Assembly: GCF_903645305.1 (NCBI RefSeq)
Contig: NZ_CAHJXO010000004.1
Location: 1-61,238, forward strand
Reading direction: 5' to 3'
From: Corynebacterium sp. Marseille-P4321
GTDB lineage: Bacteria > Actinomycetota > Actinomycetes > Mycobacteriales > Mycobacteriaceae
Length of the DNA: 61,238 bases
In this document: positions 53,432 through 61,238 of the stretch, one piece after another
Layout: the number at the start of each line of letters is the position of its first letter
Numbering within the stretch: the stretch's first letter is position 1
The notes under the pieces: model-generated
Database searches by the model: none
The model's input: the letters and a program-made list of their open reading frames with translations, nothing else
What the model was told of the DNA's origin: nothing
Program-made: the position numbers and the translations under genes

Positions 53432-56422
53432 CTAGATGATGCCCATGTCGCGCAACATCGGCATGAGCACCGGCGCCGCCGCGGCGACCAGGCCCGCGAT
53501 TGCCGTGAACACACCAAGGACGATGACCAGGATACCCAGCGAAGTCGGCGTGCCATCTTCGGAGGACAGCTCCGCGGTGGCGCCCTTCGAGGAGCCCTCG
53601 GAGGAGGTGCTGGAGCCGTCCTTGGTTGGCTCTTGGGTCTTGGTCTCCGTTGGCTGGGTCGGTTTGGTGGGTTGGGTTGGGGTGCTTTCGGTGCTCCCTG
53701 CGCTCTCCGTGCGGACCTTCACGGTGCGCTTCTGCGTGGAGCCGTCCGCGAACGTGATGGTGATCGCGAGGTCAGACGACGCCTTGCCCTTCATGTCAGG
53801 TGCAGCGGAGACCTTCAACATGCCAGTGTTCTCGTTCACCGAAACATCGAGGCCATTAATGCTCAGCTCCGGTGCAGAAACCTTCGCGCCCTCGAGCAGG
53901 CCCTCCGGTGCGATCTCCTTGGTCTCGCCGGCCTTCACGGTGACGGTTTCCGGGTAGCGGACGTTCGCCTTGTCCGCGATGCGGTCCTTCGGATCCGCGT
54001 TGTTGCCAGCAGGGACGGTATAGGTGACCAGGGCTGTCTCACTAGAGCCATCCGGGTAAGTTACCTTCACCGAGATAGGGATGAGAGTCCCCGGGTTCGT
54101 GCCCTCCGGTGCGTTCACCGTGACGGTGCCGGTGTTCTTGTCCACCTCGGCCGACCAGCCTGCCGGCAGCTTTCCGACGAGCTCATACGTCGTGCCCTCC
54201 GGCCCCTTCTTCGAAGGTGCGAGCTCACCGTCACTATTCGGCGAGGTGGGGTAGGTGACCTCGTACTTGTTCCTATCAGCGTCCTTTCCGTCGGTCACGG
54301 TGATCGTCGTAGGGCGCTTGAACTTTTGGCCATTGGGCATTGCCGCCGTAATGTTCACCGTCGCCTCACCACGTGGCGCATCTTGCGGAACCTTGACGGT
54401 GATGACGCCGGTGTTCTCGTCGATTGTGACGTCCCAGCCATTCACGTTCTGGACCGCGTATTTGGCGCCCTCGACCGTTTCGCCCTCGGGGACGATCTGC
54501 TTCGTCTCGCCCGGGCGCACTTCGACAGACTTCCACTGGTAGCTGAACACACGTTGCTGCGGGGTAGTGGTGGTGGTCGGCGACGGTTCCGCAGTGACAG
54601 ACGTAGCAGGGGTGGTGGATTCTTCCGTGCTCTCTACCGGGGTGGTCTCCTCGGACGTCGCCTCGGTGGTTGTTGGCTGTTCGGAGGTCGCCTCGGTGGT
54701 GGTCAACGGTGCGGTGGTGGTTGGCTCGTCCGACGTTGCCTCGGTGGTGGTCGGCGTCGGTTCCGCAATGTCGGACGTCGGGGTCGCGCTAGTCGTAGGC
54801 GTCGCCGAGGTCGTCTCCTTGGCCTTGATCTGAACGGTGAACTTCACCTTCTCCGCGGTGCCATCGGGGTACCTCACCGTCACCGGGATTGTGGCTGTTC
54901 CCCCAGCCAGATCAGCTGCCGGGGTGATGGTCACCTTGCCGGTCGCCTCATCCGCGGCGATCGTCAGCTCGTCAGTTGGGTTCGGAACGAAGAACTGGGT
55001 GCCTTCAGGCAGTTCGGGCGATGCCTCGGGAGTTGCCGTTACGGATTCGCCGGCGGTGACGGTGAGGTCGGCGTAGGTGACCGTGATGGCGTCGACAAGC
55101 TTCTGCTCCGGCTCCGTGGTGGTGAACTTCATTGGATACGCCTGCGTCGAACCGTCGGGGTAGGTCGCGCGCACCGTCAGGTTCGCACTGAGCCCGCCAG
55201 GCGAGTTCTTCGGGGCCTGCGCGGTCACAGCGCCAGTTTGCTTATCGACGTCTAAAGTCCACCCCTCCGGCAACTCCGATTCAGACGTGAACTCCGTTCC
55301 CTCCGGCACATTCTCAAGCGTCGGCGTGGAAGTTCCCGCCTTGTCCGCGGGCGTGGTGATGTCCGGGTACGACACGGCGGCCTGCTCCCGCTGCCACTTT
55401 CCGGATTCCACGATGGTGAACGTGGCCTGCTTCGTTTCCTGCGAACCGTCCGGGTAGGTCACCTCCACGAATACACGGATCGTCCCGCCTTCTGTGAGTG
55501 GTTTTTTGGTGGTGAACTGGACTTCGCCGGAGGTCTCGTCGACGGTGACCTCGTAAAGTTCAGCGTTCTCTTCCAGGGTTGCCTTCGATGCCTCCGCGAT
55601 GGCGAACGTGGTGCCCTGCGGGACCGCGGCCTTCTGCGCGCTAGTAGCTGGTTCGAAGCCGCCGACCTCCGCGTCCTCCCAGGCAGGCTCGTACTTCGAG
55701 TAGTCGCGGTCCGCGTACGGCGTAGTGTTGCCGTTTTTGTCGGAGACGGTAATTCTGGCGGTGATGTACTCCAGCGTGCCGTCCGGGTAGGTCACCTTCA
55801 CCGTGGCGGAGCTATTGGAGCCTGGGCCCAGTTTGGAATCCGGTGTCACGGAGAGGTTGCCGGAGGCGTCGATAGCCAACTTGTACCTCTCGGGCGTGGC
55901 GACAAGCGTGAACGTGGTGCCCTCTGGCACGTTCCCGGCGAGCTCGGCGGTGGCCGAACCGTCCTGCTTGACCACCAGATCCGGGTAGGCGGGGGAGTAG
56001 GTCTTGGCGTCGCCGCCCTCGGTGACCTTGACCGAGAAGTTGTAAGTACCCGCCAGCGCCTTGGTCTTAGCTTCAACATCGACCGTGTACACATCCACCG
56101 GGACAGTTAACGACGCCCCCGGGTTCACATTGGCCGGCGCTTTCAGGGTCACGGCGCCGGTCTTCTCATCGGTGGTGAATTCGAAACCGCGTGCGTTGCG
56201 CGGGCCGGCGAACTCTAGATTGCCCTCCGGGGTGCCGGTGGGGGTGACGGTAATCGTTTCACCTGCGCCGACCTCGACATCTTCCCAGGTCAGGCCCGCG
56301 ACCGGGGCCTGTGCCGCGGTGGCGGTTTCGGTGTTCTGGGCGCCTGCCTGCGGGACGGCGATACCCGCTCCCACAAGCGCAGTGGTCGTGGCCAGCGCCG
56401 CGATGTACCTGTTCAGCTTCAT
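53432..56422 (-). CDS. Large surface protein with YPDG (Rib/alpha-like) repeats
   Basis: The 996-residue protein has a signal peptide (1-28, ending QAGA) and about eight beta domains. Six or so carry the Rib-type signature (TYPDGT, RYPDGT, TYPDGS), each with a DVDxxTG-like or DENTGV motif. A Thr/Ser/Glu-rich linker of TTTEATSE units lies between domains 5 and 6, and a second low-complexity stretch (TPTQPTKPTQPT) precedes a C-terminal membrane helix. There is no LPXTG motif, so it is anchored by the helix. It is probably an adhesin or cell-wall spacer. GGAG precedes the ATG, and a GGATTGTTCAAC motif lies 25-36 bases upstream. Confidence 0.85.
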   Translation of the reverse strand: MKLNRYIAALATTTALVGAGIAVPQAGAQNTETATAAQAPVAGLTWEDVEVGAGETITVTPTGTPEGNLEFAGPRNARGFEFTTDEKTGAVTLKAPANVNPGASLTVPVDVYTVDVEAKTKALAGTYNFSVKVTEGGDAKTYSPAYPDLVVKQDGSATAELAGNVPEGTTFTLVATPERYKLAIDASGNLSVTPDSKLGPGSNSSATVKVTYPDGTLEYITARITVSDKNGNTTPYADRDYSKYEPAWEDAEVGGFEPATSAQKAAVPQGTTFAIAEASKATLEENAELYEVTVDETSGEVQFTTKKPLTEGGTIRVFVEVTYPDGSQETKQATFTIVESGKWQREQAAVSYPDITTPADKAGTSTPTLENVPEGTEFTSESELPEGWTLDVDKQTGAVTAQAPKNSPGGLSANLTVRATYPDGSTQAYPMKFTTTEPEQKLVDAITVTYADLTVTAGESVTATPEASPELPEGTQFFVPNPTDELTIAADEATGKVTITPAADLAGGTATIPVTVRYPDGTAEKVKFTVQIKAKETTSATPTTSATPTSDIAEPTPTTTEATSDEPTTTAPLTTTEATSEQPTTTEATSEETTPVESTEESTTPATSVTAEPSPTTTTTPQQRVFSYQWKSVEVRPGETKQIVPEGETVEGAKYAVQNVNGWDVTIDENTGVITVKVPQDAPRGEATVNITAAMPNGQKFKRPTTITVTDGKDADRNKYEVTYPTSPNSDGELAPSKKGPEGTTYELVGKLPAGWSAEVDKNTGTVTVNAPEGTNPGTLIPISVKVTYPDGSSETALVTYTVPAGNNADPKDRIADKANVRYPETVTVKAGETKEIAPEGLLEGAKVSAPELSINGLDVSVNENTGMLKVSAAPDMKGKASSDLAITITFADGSTQKRTVKVRTESAGSTESTPTQPTKPTQPTETKTQEPTKDGSSTSSEGSSKGATAELSSEDGTPTSLGILVIVLGVFTAIAGLVAAAAPVLMPMLRDMGII

Positions 56423-56446
56423 GAGTGCTCCTGTGTTGCGTGTTTT

Positions 56447-56458
56447 GTTGAACAATCC
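56447..56458. promoter_or_regulatory. GTTGAACAATCC motif upstream of the surface-protein gene
   Basis: An exact copy of the motif that is repeated at 60698-61018 upstream of another secreted-protein gene. Confidence 0.45.
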
Positions 56459-56511
56459 GAAGCCTAGCCGAAACTTTTGCTCAGGGAAGGACAAGGTTTG
56501 GAAGTCAGGTT

Positions 56512-56858
56512 TTGCCGGGCGCTGCACGAATCGGGATCTTCGACCCGAAAAGGCCCCTGATTGCTTCGGCGGTGGCGAGGGAACTCGGTTTGCGTCTGGA
56601 GGAGCAGATCCCCGTGTTCGATGGGGACCGGCTTGTGACCACCTTCGACGCTGGCCTTCCAGAGGAGAAGATCGGTTACATGTTTGACGGCACCCACCAC
56701 TGGGGCAAGGCACAGCGGGTGAAGCCCTGGGCTGGGTGCCGTTGCGGTTCGCCGACCAGTGCCTGAACCAGCTTCCCGAGTACACGCGGCTCGCGTTGGA
56801 GCATCGCAAGTTGCAGAAATCGGGGAAAACTCGCCGAAATCGGCCGAAAATCGCCTGA
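56512..56858 (+). pseudogene. Frameshifted remnant, possibly a DUF559/VSR-like nuclease
   Basis: The first frame (to about 56725) reads LEEQIPVFDGDRLVTTFDAG and then IGYMFDGTHHWGKAQ. The homologous continuation is in another frame: EALGWVPLRFADQCLNQLPE and a stop at 56856. The pattern (P.xK..Y.FDG.HH, then LGW.PLRF) looks like the DUF559 nuclease core. No start is visible and the N-terminal part is missing. It fills most of the gap between the surface-protein gene and the toxin gene. The similarity was judged by eye. Confidence 0.4.
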
Positions 56859-56875
56859 AATCCCGATTTCTGCAA
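56811..56875. terminator. Long stem-loop with internal GAAATCG repeats
   Basis: TTGCAGAAATCGGG (56811-56824) and CCCGATTTCTGCAA (56862-56875) are perfectly complementary. The 37-base loop consists of repeating GAAATCGGCC/GAAAATCGCC units. It lies 15 bases past the end of the Doc-like gene, so it may end that transcript. Confidence 0.6.
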
Positions 56876-56889
56876 CGGGGGAACCGGGG

Positions 56890-57159
56890 CTACCCACCCT
56901 CGGCCCAGCGCCGGTACACCTCCGCGGCGACGCCGGCGAAAGATTGGTTGGCGCCGGTGAGGGGCTCGAGGCGCTCGATGGCATCGGCGAGTGCTTGCGC
57001 GGCGGGGGAGACGGCGTCGAAGACGGGCACGCCGTGCACCCGCGCGCCGGGCACCGCCGCGCACGCGGCCAGCGCAGAGAAGGAGCGAACCCGCACCTTA
57101 TATATAGGACAGAATTCGTCGGCGACGGCGAGCAGCTGCTCGGGCGTGAATCCTCTCAC
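56890..57159 (-). CDS. Doc/Fic-like protein with degenerate active site (putative toxin)
   Basis: The 89-residue protein follows the Doc layout: FTPEQLLAVAD at the start, VRVRSFSALAACAAVP, then the helix around the active site. Where Doc and Fic have HxFxDxNKR, this reads EPLTGANQS, so the catalytic His, Lys and Arg are all missing. It overlaps the RHH gene upstream by 4 bases (ATGA), as in toxin-antitoxin pairs. It may be an inactivated toxin or one with a different mechanism. The family call was made by eye. Confidence 0.5.
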   Translation of the reverse strand: MRGFTPEQLLAVADEFCPIYKVRVRSFSALAACAAVPGARVHGVPVFDAVSPAAQALADAIERLEPLTGANQSFAGVAAEVYRRWAEGG

Positions 57160-57365
57160 CGGGCGCGCCTGACGCGGGGTTCGGTGGCCTTGTACTCGGG
57201 GACGATGGTGCGGGCGAGGTCGCGCACGGATGCGTCGTCAAGCAAACGCCCTGCTGCCGCGACCACTGCCCGCCGTGCGGCCTCCTGCTTGGAGCAACCC
57301 CATGCTGACGCGAGGAGCACGAGCGCCTTGTCTTCGTCTGCGGTGAGCCTGAGCGTCATTGCCAT
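57156..57365 (-). CDS. Ribbon-helix-helix antitoxin-like protein
   Basis: The 69-residue protein has a short beta strand (TLRLTADED) and two helices (KALVLLASAWGCSKQEAARRAVV), the pattern of RHH/CopG-type regulators. It should bind DNA as a dimer and neutralise the Doc-like partner encoded just downstream. TACCAC occurs twice, 11 bases apart, at 57365-57370 and 57376-57381 over its start, a plausible operator. The ATG at 57359 is an alternative start. Confidence 0.6.
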   Translation of the reverse strand: MAMTLRLTADEDKALVLLASAWGCSKQEAARRAVVAAAGRLLDDASVRDLARTIVPEYKATEPRVRRAR

Positions 57366-57381
57366 ACCACTTTGATACCAC
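57365..57381. promoter_or_regulatory. TACCAC direct repeats (operator candidate)
   Basis: TACCAC at 57365-57370 and 57376-57381, one helical turn apart, at the start of the RHH gene and 45 bases before gyrA. Confidence 0.45.
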
Positions 57382-57426
57382 GTGGCGACGCCGGAACGCA
57401 TGAGAGGCCCGCTAAAATCAACACAC

Positions 57427-60075
57427 ATGGCTGACGACACTTTCAATTCCGACGGCGGGGGCGGCTTCGACCGCGTCCACCCGATCGACATCAACGAGGA
57501 GATGCAGACCAGCTACATCGATTACGCGATGAGCGTGATCGTAGGCCGCGCGCTGCCGGACGTGCGCGACGGCATGAAGCCGGTGCACCGCCGCATCATC
57601 TACGCGATGTACGACAACGGCTACCGCCCCGAGCGTTCCTACGTGAAGAGCGCGAAGCCGGTGGCAGACACGATGGGTAACTACCACCCGCACGGCGACT
57701 CCGCGATCTACGACACCTTGGTGCGTATGGCCCAGCCGTGGTCGATGCGCTACCCGCTTGTCGACGGCCAGGGCAACTTCGGCTCGCCCGGCAACGACGG
57801 CCCGGCGGCCATGCGTTACACGGAGTGCAAGCTCACCCCGCTGGCGATGGAGATGGTGCGCGACATCCGCGAGAACTCCGTCGACTTCGCGCCGAACTAT
57901 GACGGCAAGACGCAGGAACCGACGGTTCTTCCAAGCCGTGTGCCGAACCTTTTGATGAACGGCTCGAACGGCATCGCGGTGGGTATGGCCACCAACATCC
58001 CGCCGCACAACCTGGGTGAGCTGGCGGACGCGATCCAGTGGATCCTGGATAACCACGACGCGGACGAGAAGACCACCCTGGACGCGGTGGTTGAGCGCGT
58101 GAAGGGCCCGGATTTCCCCACCGCTGGCCTGATCGTGGGCGACAGCGGCATCAAGGACGCCTACACCACGGGCCGCGGCTCCATCCGCATGCGTGGTGTG
58201 ACCGAGATTGAGGAGATCGGCAACCGCCAGGTCATCGTGATCACGGAGCTGCCGTACCAGGTCAACCCGGATAACTTCATCGCTTCGATCGCCGAGCAGG
58301 TGACCAACGGCAAGATGGTGGGCATCTCCAAGATCGAGGACGAGTCCTCGGACCGCGTGGGCATGCGCATCGTCGTCACGCTCAAGCGTGACGCCGTGCC
58401 GCGCGTGGTGCTGAACAACCTGTACAAGCACTCGCAGCTGGAGACGAACTTCTCGGCGAACATGCTGAGCATTGTCGACGGCGTCCCGCGCACCCTGCGC
58501 CTGGACCAGATGCTGCGCTACTACGTGAAGCACCAGATCGAAGTCATCGTCCGCCGTACCCAGTACCGTCTCGACGAGGCCGAGAAGCGCGCGCACATCT
58601 TGCGCGGCCTGGTCAAGGCGCTCGATATGTTGGACGAGGTCATCAGCTTGATCCGCAACTCGCCGACTGTCGACGATGCGCGCCAGGGGCTGATTGAGCT
58701 TCTCGACGTAGACGAGATCCAGGCGAACGAGATCCTCGCGATGCAGCTGCGCCGCCTTGCCGCCCTGGAGCGCCAGAAGATCGTCGACGACCTCGCCGCG
58801 ATCGAGGAACAGATCGCCGATTACAAGGACATCCTGGCCAAGCCGGAGCGCCAGCGCCAGATTGTGGGTGACGAGCTGGCGGAGATCGTCGATAAGTATG
58901 GCGATGAGCGCCGCACCCAGATCGTTGCCGCAACCGGCGATGTGACCGAGGAAGACCTGATCGCACGCGAGAACGTCGTGGTGACGATTACCTCCACCGG
59001 CTACGCGAAGCGCACCAAGGTGGACGCGTACAAGAGCCAGAAGCGCGGCGGCAAGGGCGTGCGCGGCGCCGAGCTGAAGCAGGACGATGTGGTGAAGAAC
59101 TTCTTCATCTGCTCCACGCACGACTGGATCCTCTTCTTCACCAACTTCGGCCGCGTGTACCGCCTCAAGGCGTACGAGCTGCCAGAGGCGGGTCGCACCG
59201 CACGCGGCCAGCACGTGGCGAACCTGCTGGAGTTCCAGCCGGAGGAGAAGATCGCGCAGATCATCCAGATCCAGTCCTACGAGGACGCCCCGTACCTCGT
59301 GCTGGCCACCCGCGACGGCCGCGTGAAGAAGTCCCGCCTGACGGACTACGAATCGGCGCGTTCCGCCGGGCTCATCGCCATCAACCTGAACGAGGGCGAC
59401 GCGCTCATCGGCGCCTCCTTGGTCAGCGAGTCCGACGACATCCTGCTCATCTCCGAGCAGGGTCAGGCCATCCGCTTCTCCGCCGACGACGAGCAGCTGC
59501 GCCCGATGGGCCGCGCCACCGCCGGCGTGAAGGGCATGCGCTTCCGCGGCGACGACCAGCTGCTGGCCATGACGGTCGCCCAGGACGGCGAGTACCTCCT
59601 GGTGGCCACCTCCGGCGGCTACGGCAAGCGCACCGCCATTGAGGAGTACAACACCCAGGGTCGCGGCGGCATGGGCGTGATGACGTTCAAGTACACCCCG
59701 AAGCGCGGCAAGCTCATCGGCGCGCTCGCCGTGGATGAGGAGGACCAGATCTTTGCTATCACCTCCGCCGGCGGCGTGATCCGCACCGAGGTGAACCAGA
59801 TCCGCCCGTCGTCCCGAGCCACCATGGGCGTGCGCCTGGTGGACCTTGCGGACGACGTGGAGCTGCTTGCCATCGACGTCAACGTCGAGGACGAGGGCGA
59901 AGAGGAGGCCACCGCCGTGGCCAAGGGCGAGAAGACCATGGAGGAGGCCAAGGAGGCCACCAGCTCTTCCACCCAGTCCGGCTCCGATATGGTTGAAGGC
60001 GAGGGCGCCGAGGACCTGGGCTACGCCGGCGAGGCGTGGGACGAGTCCACTGAGTCCACTGAGGACGAGGAGTAA
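57427..60075 (+). CDS. gyrA: DNA gyrase subunit A
   Basis: The 882-residue protein has catalytic Tyr131 (AAMRYTE), the GyrA box QKRGGKG and a C-terminal beta-pinwheel, ending in an acidic Ser/Glu tail. In the quinolone-resistance region the residues are Ser92 and Asp96 (HGDSAIYD), the usual sensitive types. The ATG at 57427 is the natural start; the upstream frame overlaps the antitoxin gene promoter. It is well separated from gyrB, with the secreted-protein cluster between. Confidence 0.97.
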   Translation: MADDTFNSDGGGGFDRVHPIDINEEMQTSYIDYAMSVIVGRALPDVRDGMKPVHRRIIYAMYDNGYRPERSYVKSAKPVADTMGNYHPHGDSAIYDTLVRMAQPWSMRYPLVDGQGNFGSPGNDGPAAMRYTECKLTPLAMEMVRDIRENSVDFAPNYDGKTQEPTVLPSRVPNLLMNGSNGIAVGMATNIPPHNLGELADAIQWILDNHDADEKTTLDAVVERVKGPDFPTAGLIVGDSGIKDAYTTGRGSIRMRGVTEIEEIGNRQVIVITELPYQVNPDNFIASIAEQVTNGKMVGISKIEDESSDRVGMRIVVTLKRDAVPRVVLNNLYKHSQLETNFSANMLSIVDGVPRTLRLDQMLRYYVKHQIEVIVRRTQYRLDEAEKRAHILRGLVKALDMLDEVISLIRNSPTVDDARQGLIELLDVDEIQANEILAMQLRRLAALERQKIVDDLAAIEEQIADYKDILAKPERQRQIVGDELAEIVDKYGDERRTQIVAATGDVTEEDLIARENVVVTITSTGYAKRTKVDAYKSQKRGGKGVRGAELKQDDVVKNFFICSTHDWILFFTNFGRVYRLKAYELPEAGRTARGQHVANLLEFQPEEKIAQIIQIQSYEDAPYLVLATRDGRVKKSRLTDYESARSAGLIAINLNEGDALIGASLVSESDDILLISEQGQAIRFSADDEQLRPMGRATAGVKGMRFRGDDQLLAMTVAQDGEYLLVATSGGYGKRTAIEEYNTQGRGGMGVMTFKYTPKRGKLIGALAVDEEDQIFAITSAGGVIRTEVNQIRPSSRATMGVRLVDLADDVELLAIDVNVEDEGEEEATAVAKGEKTMEEAKEATSSSTQSGSDMVEGEGAEDLGYAGEAWDESTESTEDEE

Positions 60076-60078
60076 CCA

Positions 60079-60423
60079 ATGGCCGCTCGCAACGTAACGA
60101 TCCGGAGCGTTTCCGCCAGCTCCGTGTTCAAGGTGGCGACGCTGCTTTCCCTCGTCGGCTTCGTCGCCTGGATGATCGGCTGCGCCATCGTCTACTACGG
60201 CCTGGAGCGCGCCGGGGTGGTTGACTCCGTCAACTCGCTCATCGGCGGCGTCGGCGGCGACCAGGTGGTGGACATGAAGCTGGTCATGTCGGCGGCGGGC
60301 CTGCTCGGCCTCATTGGTGTGGTCTTCACGGCCATCATGGCGCCGATCACGGTGGTCATGTACAACGCCATCGCCGATCTTGTCGGCGGCGTGCGGTACA
60401 CAATGTCCAACAGGGCAAAGTAA
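60079..60423 (+). CDS. DUF3566 transmembrane protein
   Basis: The 114-residue protein has two helices (about 18-42 and 68-95) and the family pattern VSASSVFKVATLLSLVGF and MYNAIADLVGG. DUF3566 proteins lie right after gyrA in actinobacteria (Rv0007-like). It starts 4 bases after gyrA, so the two form an operon. Function unknown. Confidence 0.85.
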   Translation: MAARNVTIRSVSASSVFKVATLLSLVGFVAWMIGCAIVYYGLERAGVVDSVNSLIGGVGGDQVVDMKLVMSAAGLLGLIGVVFTAIMAPITVVMYNAIADLVGGVRYTMSNRAK

Positions 60424-60444
60424 GCAAGCACGCTTATCGACGCT

Positions 60445-60468
60445 AAAGGGGGCCTGCGGGCCCCCTTT
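60445..60468 (+). terminator. Terminator after the gyrA-DUF3566 operon
   Basis: AAAGGGGGCC (60445-60454) pairs with GGCCCCCTTT (60459-60468) and is followed by CTTCG. A GTCGATAAGC decamer (minus orientation, 60432) lies next to it. Confidence 0.85.
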
Positions 60469-60482
60469 CTTCGTGCCGGGGT

Positions 60483-60645
60483 GTTGTTTTGGGGTGTTGT
60501 TGGTGTTGTGTGAGGCGCCGGTGAGGGGCGCGTGCCGGACAGATGCTGCAAGGTTTGTCCAAACCGGCGTGTTTACCCAGGGGCGTGACACCGATTGCAA
60601 GTTTTGTCGCGGGCCGTGCGGGGTGTTGTTGGTGGTGTGTGAGGC
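60483..60645. repeat. Duplicated GGGTGTTGTTGGTG blocks with a GGACA palindrome
   Basis: GGGGTGTTGTTGGTGTTGTG plus TGAGGC at about 60491 recurs at about 60620 with one change. Between them lie the GGACA-N14-TGTCC element (60537-60560) and a second TTGCAAG..TTTGTC word. No gene is seen from 60424 to 61144. Confidence 0.6.
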
Positions 60646-60697
60646 TACCCTCACCCCGGCGGGGGTAAATAGCGGGGGTAGTAGGGTGTGGGGAAGC

Positions 60698-61018
60698 GTT
60701 GAACAATCCCACAATGTTTCAACAATCCCGCGCCACCGCCTTAAGGCAACGCCTATAGGTCACCACGCCACGGCAGGTGAGTTGTACACACTTCGAAGAA
60801 CACGCAGGTCGCGGGATTTCAGGGTGCGGCCGGTGCAAGGGTTGTAGTTGGGTGCATACTATGCAGTTTTGGGGATTGTTGAACCATCCACACCCGACTG
60901 CGGATTGATCGTTCAACACTTCCCCGCACACCGCGCGGCACCGGGGTGGATGGTTGAACAATCCGCACGTCAAAATACCTAACCATGTTGAACAATCGGG
61001 AAGAAGTGTTCAACGATC
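60698..61018. repeat. Array of GTTGAACAATCC motifs
   Basis: Copies or one-to-two mismatch variants lie at 60698, 60716, 60873 (inverted, overlapping 60878), 60906 (inverted), 60953, 60987 and 61008 (inverted). Another copy is at 56447. The array lies upstream of the secreted-protein gene at 61145. Confidence 0.65.
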
Positions 61019-61144
61019 ACGCCGTTTTTCTCCCTGCGTCGGAAGCGTTTTACCTGCGCATACCTGGTGCATAAACTTGGGGGCAACAACGAAACACACC
61101 TTGTCCACACTTCAAGGGTTCACACCTCAAGGAGAGCTACCATC

Positions 61145-61238
61145 ATGTCGCTGCGCACCACGATCGCCACCGTGCTGGCCGCAACACTTGCCCTCACCGG
61201 CATGCAAGCCACCCCGGCAAGCGCAGCAGCCGCTGCAC
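61145..61238 (+). CDS. Secreted protein, 5' part only
   Basis: The 31 visible codons form a signal peptide (SLRTTIATVLAATLALTG, then ATPASA) with AAGGAG upstream. The window ends within an alanine-rich stretch. The mature protein is not visible. Confidence 0.7.
   Translation, partial: MSLRTTIATVLAATLALTGMQATPASAAAAA

Overview
The window is the replication-origin region of a high-GC actinobacterium that is almost certainly a Corynebacterium. The evidence is the corynebacterial order yidC-yidD-rnpA-rpmH-dnaA-dnaN-recF-DUF721-gyrB...gyrA, a fused trpCF gene, a DUF222/HNH endonuclease, a mycobacterial-type CwlM and MurJ-pseudokinase fusion, and several parS sites left of the origin. No rRNA, tRNA or CRISPR array was seen.

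Left edge to 7.2 kb (accessory). The window opens with the last 127 bases of an IS1249-like element, followed by a solitary second copy of its terminal repeat and a 73-bp structured repeat. Next come an orphan sugar-type ABC ATPase, an Abi/HEPN-like gene, two tandem TPM/DUF5129 membrane proteins and two 235-residue paralogues of unknown function. Three parS or parS-like sites lie here.

7.2-24.5 kb. This part holds an SDF-family symporter, a PH/SHOCT protein and an SdpI-family protein. A complete trp operon follows: leader peptide with three Trp codons and an attenuator, then trpE-G-D-CF-B-A, with a Rieske lipoprotein gene coupled to its end. Further along are an SBF-like transporter, azlC/azlD exporter genes coupled to yqgE and the CCA-adding enzyme, a DUF222/HNH nuclease, and a Nudix hydrolase with a long Q/N-rich tail.

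24.5-39 kb. A cell-envelope and redox block (DUF6049, MurJ, sigM, trxB, trxA, cwlM) is followed by an AlbA_2/wHTH regulator with an operator-like palindrome. Then come parB, parA, rsmG, yidC, yidD, rnpA and rpmH.

39-61 kb. DnaA boxes lie on both sides of dnaA, then dnaN, recF and DUF721. A single-gene Abi cassette sits exactly at the 3' end of DUF721, bracketed by a 44-bp direct repeat, and carries a complete IS1249-like element. An IS256-family element follows, inserted in the second copy of the 73-bp repeat. After these come gyrB, thiM, thiE, three secreted or surface proteins, a decayed nuclease-like gene, an RHH/Doc-like toxin-antitoxin pair, gyrA, a DUF3566 protein, a repeat-rich intergenic region and the start of another secreted protein.

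The strongest unexplained signal is a decamer, GTCGATAAGC, found 24 times in either orientation (12 each). It is often followed after 3-5 bases by GCYCC and occurs both inside and between genes. By chance far fewer than one copy would be expected.
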